Of a stretch of DNA of 60,000 nt, positions 30,701 through 42,700 are shown in pieces. The stretch spans positions 64,001 to 124,000 of the forward strand of contig OZ037771.1 of NCBI GenBank assembly GCA_964035545.1, written 5' to 3'. Made by a program: the position numbers and the translations under genes. Every line of letters begins with the position of its first letter. Position 1 is the first letter of the stretch. The notes beneath the pieces were generated by a model. That model was not told where the DNA came from. It did not search any database and worked only from the letters and a program-made list of their open reading frames with translations. Source of the stretch: Bugula neritina. Lineage: Eukaryota > Bryozoa > Gymnolaemata > Cheilostomatida > Bugulidae.

Positions 30701-33700
30701 ACCGCCCTTTAGATTCCCGGTCAAGTTTTTGAGCTACATAGAGAGAGCCGTCAGGGAACACTCCAAACTCCGGTCTACTTGAACTAACCCCACTTATGAG
30801 AGAGTAAGTGACGTGTGCATTCTCCCCTACAACATATACACCCCCTTTATATCACACACTGTACTCTCTCTATACCACACACTGTACCCCCTCTATACTA
30901 TACACCCTCTCTAAATCATACACCCTCTCTATACCATACACCCCCTCTATACTATACCCCCTCTATATCATACACCTCTCTATACCATACACCCTCTATA
31001 CCATACATCCCCTCTATACTATACCCCCTCTATATCATACACCCCCTCTATACTACACACCCCCTCTATACTATACACCCCCTCTATATCATACACCTCT
31101 CTATACCATACACCCTCTCTATACCATACACCACCTCTATACCATACACCCCCTCTATACCATACACCCCCTCTATACTATACACCCCCTCTATACCATA
31201 CACCCCCTCTATTTCATACACCAGGAGCGTAAGTACTACCTTCATCGTCATCCGTAGCAGTAAGCCGAAGGAACTGGTGGTTAATAAGAGAGCTCTCATT
31301 CACTGCTACGCTATATTCTCTGTGTTCAAATACTGGAGAATGATCATTGACATCTTCGGCTATTAGCACTACTTCAGCAGAGTTGAATCTATCAAAGAGA
31401 TCAACGTGAATACTGTAATATATAAATATATAAAGTATTTATACACATACTATACAATATATACACATACTATACAATATATACACATACTATACAATAT
31501 ATACACATACTATACAATATATACACATACTATACAATATATACACATACTATACAATATATACACATACTATACAATATATACACATACTATACAATAT
31601 ATACACATACTATACAATATATACACATACTATACAATATATACACATACTATACAATATATACACATACTATACAATATATACACATACTATACAATCA
31701 ACTACTATATCATTACATAAAACCCTCACCTAGGAACAGCTCCCCTGTCTGTAGCAGTCACCGTAAACTTCACGGTATTTCCAACCTGCAGCTTATCTCT
31801 CAGACTTACAGCCCCATTTACTTGGTCTATAACCAGGCTGTCCACAGCATTAGCAGATATACTGTAGGTTACTTTGGCATTTTTACCTGCATCTCTGTCT
31901 TTAGCCTGTTGAGATACAAACCAACTTTATGTAGATATTACTAAAGTGTAGATATTACTCAAGTGTAGATATTACTAATATATATATAAATATGCACAAC
32001 AGGTAGTCAACAAACCTGAGCAACAAACACAACGCTGTGAGGTGGGGTGTCTTCAGGAACCCGTATTGTGTATTTTGATTGAGTGAATTCTGGGCTATTG
32101 TCATTCTCATCTTCTATGATGATGTTGACAGAAGCAAAGGCTAGTTTGCTAATTCCTCGGGCTACAACAGTAAGGCGGTACGCTGCTACGTCATCTCTAT
32201 CCAGACTTTTTGTGGTGGTTATCTCTCCCGACCTCGTACCAATGGTAAATACACCATCTGGATCTCCATCAAGTATGGCATAAGTGATGACTGTTTCAGC
32301 CCTAGCTGATATCTACAGTGTACATACAGTATAGTAAGTATAGTATAGTAAGTACAATATATAGTAAGTACAGCAGAGCTAGTATAGTATAGTAAGTGCA
32401 GTATAGTAAGTAGAGTATAGTAAGTACAGTACAGTAAGTACAGTAGAGCTAGTATAGTATAGTAAGTACAGTATATAGTAAGTACAGTAGAGCTAGTATA
32501 GTACAGTAAGTACAATATATAGTAAGTACAGCAGAGCTAGTATAGTATAGTAAGTACAGTATATAGTAAGTACAACAGAGCTAGTATAGTATAGTAAGTA
32601 CAGTATATAGTAAGTACAACAGAGCTAGTATAGTATAGTAAGTACAGTATATAGTAAGTACAACAGAGCTAGTATAGTATAGTAAGTACAATATATAGTA
32701 AGTACAGTAAAGCTAGTATAGTACAGTAAGTACAGTATATAGTAAGTACAGTATACAGTAAGTACAACAGAGATGTGAGACAGCCCAGACAGAGGAAGGA
32801 CTCTGAAGGAAACTGTGGTTGAAGGACCTGGAAATGATAACAGAGTAGACACTTTCCCAGTTATCACTCTGAGGTCAGATATATTTATACTTTGTGGCAT
32901 TTCATCTATTTTAGACCTGCAGTCCGAAAAGTTATAGCCAGTGATTCAAACAAACCGTTTGCAGCGAACCAGTGGGGCCTATACCCCATACCCCAGTGTC
33001 TAGCAGGGAAAATAGCAGGGAGAACTGAGACTAATACTGAGGGAGTACAAAGTTTACAAGCCAAGAAACCAAAATATAAACTCGCTCTCCCTGGCATACG
33101 CAGGAATGGGGGAAAGGCAAGTTGGAAACTTCTAGTCTGAACCAGAGCTATTTCTATCAATATTTGAGATTTTCTAGTATTTGATTATAAGAAGAATAAT
33201 GCAGACATACAGAGTTAGATTTGGGAGTAATAAATATTGAACAACATAGGGGAGGAGGGTAGAGGGCAGTATAGCTAGTATATAATTATATGAACAACAT
33301 AGGGGAGGAGAGTAGAGGGCAGTATAGCTAGTATATAATTATATGAACAACATAGGGGAGGAGAGTAGAGGGCAGTATATCTAGTATATAATTATATGAA
33401 CAACATAGGGGAGGAAAGTAGAGGGCAGTATAGCTAGTATATAATTATATGAACAGTAGAAAAGCATTCTATACCCTGCACTGCAGAGTAGAGTGTGTTT
33501 TTCACCCCCAGGCATCTCATTTTGAAAAAATTAATTCCAATTTCATGGTTGGACAGTGGCATACATAGAGAGTGACTTGAATAAACACACATATTCATTG
33601 TATGAAGATTGTGAGAAGATTGTACACACACAGGTGTATAACATAATGCTGACTCAAGTAACAATCTAAACAATCACCTGTGTTGGCTTCAAGTGGGGTA

Positions 33701-36700
33701 ACTTAGATATTTAATGAAATGAAAATATACATTATAAAACTATTCAATAGAGGTTAGCAAGTGAGATCCTGGGGTAAAGTGTACAGTATAGTGTAATATA
33801 AAGGTACAGTAGTATAGTGTAATATAAAGGTATAGTAGTATAGTGTAATATAAAGGTACAGTAGTATAGTGTAATATAAAGGTATAGTATAGTGTAATAT
33901 AAAGGTACAGTAGTATAGTGTAATATAAAAGTATAGTATAGTGTAATATAAAGGTATAGTAGTATAGTGTAATATAAAGGTACAGTAGTATAGTGTAATA
34001 TAAAGGTATAGTAGTATAGTGTAATATAAAGGTATAGTAGTATAGTGTAATATAAAGGTATAGTAGTATAGTGTAATATAAAGGTATAGTAGTATAGTGT
34101 AATATAAAGGTATAGTAGTATAGTGTAATATAAAGGTATAGTATAGTGTAATATAAAGGTACAGTAGTATAGTGTAATATAAAGGTATAGTATAGTGTAA
34201 TATAAAGGTATAGTAGTATAGTGTAATATAAAGGTACAGTAGTATAGTGTAGTATAAAGGTATAGTAGTATAGTGTAATATAAAGGTACAGTAGTATAGT
34301 GTAATATAAAGGTACAGTAGTATAGTGTAAGATAAAGGTATAGTAGTATAGTGTAATATAAAGGTATAGTAGTATAGTGTAATATAAAGGTATAGTAGTA
34401 TAGTGTAATATAAAGGTACAGTAGTATAGTGTAATATAAAGGTACAGTAGTATAGTGTAATATAAAGGTATAGTATAGTGTAATATAAAGGTATAGTAGT
34501 ATAGTGTAATATAAAGGTACAGTAGTATAGTGTAGTATAAAGGTATAGTAGTATAGTGTAATATAAAGGTACAGTAGTATAGTGTAATATAAAGGTATAG
34601 TAGTATAGTGTAGTATAAAGGTACAGTAGTATAGTGTAATATAAAGGTATAGTAGTATAGTGTAATATAAAGGTACAGTAGTATAGTGTAATATAAAGGT
34701 ATAGTAGTATAGTGTAGTATAAAGGTACAGTAGTATAGTGTAATATAAAGGTACAGTAGTATAGTGTAATATAAAGGTATAGTAGTATAGTGTAGTATAA
34801 AGGTACAGTAGTATAGTGTAATATAAAGGTACAGTAGTATAGTGTAATATAAAGGTATAGTATAGTGTAATATAAAGGTATAGTATAGTGTAATATAAAG
34901 GTATAGTAGTATAGTGTAATATAAAGGTACAGTAGTATAGTGTAATATAAAGGTATAGTAGTATAGTGTAGTATAAAGGTATAGTAGTATAGTGTAATAT
35001 AAAGGTATAGTAGTATAGTGTAGTATAAAGGTACAGTAGTATAGTGTAATATAAAGGTATAGTAGTATAGTGTAATATAAAGGTACAGTAGTATAGTGTA
35101 ATATAAAGGTACAGTAGTATAGTGTAGTATAAAGGTACAGTAGTATAGTGTAATATAAAGGTACAGTAGTATAGTGTAATATAAAGGTACAGTAGTATAG
35201 TGTAATATAAAGGTACAGTAGTATAGAGTAATATAAAGGTACAGTAGTATAGTGTAATATAAAGGTACAGTAGTATAGTGTAATATAAAGGTATAGTAGT
35301 ATAGTGTAGTATAAAGGTACAGTAGTATAGAGTAATATAAAGGTACAGTAGTATAGTGTAATATAAAGGTATAGTAGTATAGTGTAATATAAAGGTATAG
35401 TAGTATAGTGTAATATAAAGGTACAGTAGTATAGAGTGACGTATAGTAGTATAGAGTGACGTATAGTAGTATAGAGTGACGTACAGTGCCCACGAGTTGA
35501 CCAATATTAGGGGTGGTGCCACTAGCGTCCTCTAACACAGAGTATGCATAAGTTGAGTTGGTGAACACTGGGTCTCTCTCTTCAGGGTCACCAATCTTCA
35601 CTTCTACTGTGCAAGTGGCCTTGTTAGTAGTTCCAGGGGTGTCTGCCGCATTAATCTACACAGAGGTATATACCAATTACCTCTAGCACATAAGAACTTG
35701 GTGATATTACCTCTAGCACATAAGAGCTCAGTAATATTACCTCTATAACATAAGAACTTGGTGATATTACCTCTAGGACATGAGAGCTTGGTAATATTAC
35801 CTCTAGCACATAAGAACTCGGTGATATTACCTCTAGCACATAAGAACTCGGTGATATTACCTCTAGCACATAAGAACTCGGTGATATTACCTCTAGCACA
35901 TAAGAACTCGGTGAAGCAGGTAGAGTAGCGAGGAGTGAAAGCTCGCCAGTTGCAGCATCAACAGAGAAGAGGTGATTGACCTGGCTGTGTGAAGCTAAGC
36001 TGTAGATTACTCTGCCATTGTCACCAACATCATTGTCATGTGCTGACACAAACAGAACAGAGTGCCCAACACTCGCTGACTTAGGTACGACAGCGTAGTA
36101 ACGAGAGGGGTAGAATATGGGTCTGTTGTCATTCTCATCGGTCACATTGATATATAGGGTGGCCTGCAACAACACTAGTGTGTGTATATATATATAATAT
36201 ATGAGAGTAGTTAGTTATATAATATATGAGAGTAGTTAGTTATATAATATATGAGAGTAGTTAGTTATATAATATATGAGAGTAGTTAGTTATATAATAT
36301 ATGAGAGTAGTTAGTTATATAATATATGAGAGTAGTTAGTTATATAATATATGAGAGTAGTTAGTTATATAATATATGAGAGTAGTTAGTTATGTAATAT
36401 ATGAGAGTAGTTAGTTATGTAATATATGAGAGTAGTTAGTTATATAATATATGAGAGTAGTTAGTTATATAATATATGAGAGTAGTTAGTTATATAATAT
36501 ATGAGAGTAGTTAGTTATATAATATATGAGAGTAGTTAGTTATATAATATATGAGAGTAGTTAGTTATATAATATATGAGAGTAGTTAGTTATATAATAT
36601 ATGAGAGTAGTTAGTTATGTAATATATGAGAGTAGTTAGTTATATAATATATGAGAGTAGTTAGTTATATAATATATGAGAGTAGTTAGTTATATAATAT

Positions 36701-39700
36701 ATGAGAGTAGTTAGTTATATAATATATGAGAGTAGTTAGTTATGTAATATATGAGAGTAGTTAGTTATGTAATATATGAGAGTAGTTAGTTATATAATAT
36801 ATGAGAGTAGTTAGTTATATAATATATGAGAGTAGTTAGTTATATAATATATGAGAGTAGTTAGTTATATAATATATGAGAGTAGTTAGTTATATAATAT
36901 ATGAGAGTAGTTAGTTATATAATATATGAGAGTAGTTAGTTATATAATATATGAGAGTAGTTAGTTATATAATATATGAGAGTAGTTAGTTATATAATAT
37001 ATGAGAGTAGTTAGTTATATAATATATGAGAGTAGTTAGTTATATAATATATGAGAGTAGTTAGTTGTATAATATATGAGAGTAGTTAGTTATATAATAT
37101 ATGAGAGTAGTTAGTTATATAATATATGAGAGTAGTTAGTTATATAATATATGAGAGTAGTTAGTTATATAATATATGAGAGTAGTTAGTTATATAATAT
37201 ATGAGAGTAGTTAGTTATATAATATATGAGAGTAGTTAGTTATATAATATATGAGAGTAGTTAGTTATATAATATATGAGAGTAGTTAGTTATATAATAT
37301 ATGAGAGTAGTTAGTTATATAATATATGAGAGTAGTTAGTTATATAATATATGAGAGTAGTTAGTTATATAATATATGAGAGTAGTTAGTTATATAATAT
37401 ATGAGAGTAGTTAGTTATATAATATATGAGAGTAGTTAGTTATATAATATATGAGAGTAGTTAGTTATATAATATAGAAGTACAAGAGGTGCACATGCCA
37501 CAGAGTGTCAATCTAGTGACAAGCTAATGACATGTTCACATGGCTGTAGGAGATGTCAGGTGAAATAACCAACATTCTCTATTTACAAATGGTAAGAATT
37601 TATCAGGTGACACCATTTAATGAAGACCATCCAGCTGATAGTATAATTCATATAAATAAAGTGTAACTTGTGTATACGGGCCATTAGATGTTATCAGTAT
37701 ACTAATAGCTGTCTATAGTATACACAGTATATAGTATACACAGTATATAGTATACACGGTATAGTATATAGCACACAGTATAGTATATAATACACAGTAT
37801 AGTATACACAGTATAGTATATACTATACTGTGTATAGTATATACTATACTGTGTATAGTATATACTATACTGTGTATAGTATATACTATACACAGTATAT
37901 AGTATACACAGTATATAGTATACACAGTATATAGTATACACAGTATAGTATATAGCACACAGTATATAGCACACAGTATATACTATACACAGTATATAAA
38001 ACACAGTATAATAGGGAAAGAAAACTAATAGAAAGAGCTGCAAGGACACAAACCTGAGAGCTGAGAGAGATTACAGTTCCCTGATCATAAGCCACAACCT
38101 GCACAGCATAAGAGTCTCTCTCTTCCCTGTCCAGACTCTTGGAGATGCTGAGAACTCCAGTGTCTGGGTGAATGTGGAACAGTCCAGGGTATGTGTTGGT
38201 AGTGACTTCACTGATTCTATACTTCACACTACCATTTGCTCCTTTATCACTGGTAACATTCATAATATATTACATGTTATACACAACACAGTATATATTA
38301 CATGTTATACACAATACAGTATATATTACATGTTATACACAATACAGTATATATTACATGTTATACACAATACAGTATATATTACATGTTATACACAATA
38401 CAGTATATATTACATGTTATACACAATACAGTATATATTACATGTTATACATAATACAGTATATATTACATGTTATACATTTAAATTCCTCAAATTACAA
38501 ATGGCGTGTGCAGAATTCAAGTGGCTTGCCACACCCCAAATTTTATAGGTACTTTAAAAAATGCCACCCTTTTGATAATTTATGCTAATTTTCCATCACT
38601 AAAGCTGGTATTAGCAGGAAACATAAGATTATACCGATCAATAGCATCCATTGTTATCAAGGTCATGTTAATGTCATTGTTTTCAGTCACGTCTCTGTAA
38701 TACTCCAGCTGTGTGAATGTCGGCACTTCATCATTCTCATCTATGATGTTTACTGTTAGAGTGGTTTCAGTCCGCAACACTTTACTTCCTGTGAAACAAA
38801 TTAACAATATACTTAACTACACCCCAACTGCTGCTACACTCCTGCTACAACTACACCCCTTCCATTACACCTGCTATTACACTCCTGTTGCTACACCCCT
38901 ATTGCTGCTACTACACCCCTGTTGCTACACCCTTGCTACTACACTCCTGCTGCTACACCCTTGCTACTACACCCCTACTTACCATGATCAGAGGCGGATA
39001 CATTGAGGATAATCTGGGGTACATCTAGCTGGTCGCTATCCACTCTTCTATTAACAGTCACCAGCCCCGAATCACTGTTAATCTTAAAGAATTGGTAATT
39101 GTTTCCTTGAGATATCTGGTAGGTGATTCTGCCATTTTCATCTGAAACAGTTGACATGTATTTAAACACTCCATATATGTTTTACTTACCTACCCCTTAT
39201 ATGTTATACCTACCCATTCACCTACTCTTAATGTTTGTTGTGGAAATTATTGAATACAAATAGGAGATTGTAATTCTATTTAAAAGACCAGTAGATACAG
39301 ATGTACAGGATTCCAGTGTACAAGTAATGTATGTGTCATGATAAGGACTACAAGTGTAGGATTATGGAATATACATCAGGAGGTTATGCATACATTGGCT
39401 TTAACCTCCACACTTGGCATATAAACTAACTAAACAGACCACCAAATGTTTTGATAAATTGCTACGTCTGCTGAGAGTCAATGAGAAATTAATGATGATA
39501 ATTACAGAAAGATTGTAGAGTCAGAGGTCTAACCACTATTTAGTGGGTACCACCAAACACATGATTAGAGAGAATTAAGTTTAATTCATCAGTTGAGAAA
39601 TTCTTCAAGAGTAATGGATTATAATCACGCTAGTAGTAATGATGAATTACAATGTAACTTAATGCAGACGTACATTAGGGATATAATTTAATATGATTAG

Positions 39701-42700
39701 GTGCCATGTATTGTATACAAATGTCGCCTGTAGAAATGGGGAAAGCATAATATGTGTTTGTTAGCACCCAGTTCAACTACTACCTTAGATGGAATATGCT
39801 GTACAAAGCAAATGAAATAACATTGGGGCTGAGAGCCATTGACTGCATACTAAATCATAGATGACAGAGCCATCAGCAATAAATCATGTCATTAGGAAGT
39901 AGGAGTAGTAATAGTAGAACTGAGAAGAGAGTAGTAATAGTAGAACTGAGTAGTAATAGTAGAACTGAGTAAGGAGTAGTAATAGTAGAACTGAGTAGGG
40001 AGTAGTAATAGTAGAACTGAGTAGAGAGTAGTAGTAGTAGAACTGAGTAGGGAGTAGTAGAACTGAGTTGGGAGTAGTAATAGTAGAACTGAGTAGTAAT
40101 AGTAGAACTGAGTAAGGAGTAGTAATAGTAGAACTGAGTAGGGAGTAGTAATAGTAGAACTAAGTAAGGAGTAGTAATAGTAGAACTGAGAAGAGAGTAG
40201 TAATAGTAGAACTGAGAAGAGAGTAGTAATAGTAGAACTGAGTAGTAATAGTAGAACTGAGTAAGGAGTAGTAATAGTAGAACTGAGTAAGGAGTAGTAA
40301 TAGTAGAACTGAGTATGGAGTAGTAGTAGTAGAACTGAGTAGGGAGTAGTAGAACTGAGTTGGGAGTAGTAATAGTAGAACTGAGTAGTAATAGTAGAAC
40401 TGAGTAGTAATAGTAGAACTGAGTAAGGAGTAGTAATAGTAGAACTGAGTAGGGAGTAGTAATAGTAGAACTGAGTAAGGAGTAGTAATAGTAGAACTGA
40501 GTAGGGAGAGGGAAAGGGTTGTTTTCCTCAAGTAAACCCGGGTTAATTTCTCTGCCATAGAGCATAGACCGTGAAGCTCAATTTTATACCCATGACAAAT
40601 CATCAAAACACAAATTCAATAACATGTAAGCAAGAATAAATCTGACAAAGAAAATAAATTGTTAATTTTCTATACCTTTTCAATCTAGAACTTTTTTTAA
40701 ACAATAGCACAAACAAAAGCATTAATTTTTGTGACTTTATCTGATGAAGAATGAACAAAAGAGCTGGCATACAGGGTACTGCACCTATGAACAGAACCTA
40801 TGCCAGCAGGCTTGAACTGACATGAATGTGACTATGTTTTGCGTAGTCTGTGAGAATACTATTAATCCCAGCTCAATTACCAACTATCTTGACCCTTGAA
40901 CAATTTATCTGTTCCCAGTCTTTTAGATTTACTATATTTTGTTCTAATTAGACACTCGAGCAGTAAAACACCTCAATTCAAACAGCAGAAAGTGGCTGGA
41001 ATGGCTAGAAATAATTACTTTTTGATCACTTTAGTGCCAGGCAGATAGATTTAGTTAGATGGCAGTAGTATATAATCTCAGTGCAGTTTTCTATGGCTTA
41101 TTCATCACCACTTTTGATCTATACTGACTGTGCCGTATACTATACTGTATACTGACTACTGACTACGGTTAGTAGCAGCACACTCACAATGAAATAATCA
41201 ATTAAAAGGGAGGCCAATATTTACATTTAAACTGCAAAGTATACATGATGAGTAAATATGAGCAAACAAATAAGAAACAAAACCACTGAAAAATATTCAA
41301 GGGGAAAAGCTATGGCTATGGTCTATAGCTAACCATCACAGCGCATGCGTTTTCTCAGTCACACTGATTACTTAAAATCTATAAACTGCAAATGTTGCAA
41401 AATTTCTTGATTCACAAAGTCATCTAAATGACACTTTCAACTTTGAAATCACAGTTACCCATACCCATAATTTACAATGATCCTGAAAACACTAATTGGG
41501 TAGTTAACATTTAACTAATAACATATTATACAATAAATCATAATATGGGTTATTTAGATAGACTTTAGTTGAATACAACCAACCTTCATCAGCGTCAGTA
41601 GCAGTGACTGCAGCGACAAAGCTGTTCACAGGCTCCAACTCACTAACCACAGCGAAATATGCTGCTGATGAAAAGACTGGACTGTGGTCATTGGCGTCCA
41701 AAACAATCACAGTTATACTGATTGTAGAACTTAAACTATTGACACCATAATCACTAGCAACAAATGTCAAGTTATAAGAAGATATTTGTTCCTTGTCCAT
41801 CAACTCTTTAGTAAATAAAAAACAGAATTTTGATATGCATATAGGAGGTTTGAAATGTCCAAGCTCGTTTCCAGATAGAATAGCGAGACTGACACGACCG
41901 TTCTCTCCTTTATCTTCATCCCTAACAACAAAACTAACAGCACGAGAATCGATTGGTGCATCTTCAGAAACAGTTGGTGGTTGTTTACCAGAGACGATAA
42001 CTACGGGAGCATGGTCATTAACATCTTCCACAATTATTTTCACCCGACTTTGGTCTCGGAGTTGGGTAGATCCAAGGCCGTCCTGATCTACCACCCATAT
42101 CTCTAGGACACACACTGTGAGACACAGAGTAGTATTACAGTAACTTGATTGGCAAGATGTTTCAGATGAGTAATCTGAATTATGTAGAGCCGCCTTTAGC
42201 AATACTTCTCCTGTAAAGCTGTCTATGCTAAACAGCTTGTTCTGTGTCATGGAGTAGACAAGAGCAGAGTTGAGGCCTTCATCAGGATCATCGGCTTGCG
42301 TTTCAAGTACCTTGGAGCCTACCGTAGCGTTTTCAAGGACCACCCCATGATATAAACTTAAGTCAAATGTTGGATGATTGTCGTTCAGGTCTCTAACAAC
42401 AATATTAACAACTGCTGTACCAGTTTTAGCAGAAACAGCACCGTCTCTAGCTTCAACAACAAGACGGAAAGACGGAATTTCCTCTCGGTCAACTTGTTTC
42501 AGCAGCGTCAACGCACCCGTTTTCTGACCAGAGCTGGTACTGGTAGTTAACTTCCAATAACCTTTTTCATTGCCAGATATTATGGAGTAAGTCAATGATC
42601 CATTAACACTGAAATCAGCATCATTGGCTGTCAATGTGAAAGGTTGAATAGGTACATCATTCTCAGTAATAGTATAATTTAAAGTGTTGGATGTAAATCT

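Noticed and set aside
32767-32922. Possible extra cadherin exon (KMPQSINISDLRV...) after acceptor TTTTCGGACTGCAG
   Set aside because: Exon 6 joins exon 7 directly in phase 0 with a typical repeat sequence; inserting this segment after a phase 0 exon gives GTC TAA, an immediate stop. Its donor (GTTGTA) is also poor.
41793-42086. Plus-strand ORF of 97 aa opposite exon 1
   Set aside because: Antisense shadow of cadherin repeats.
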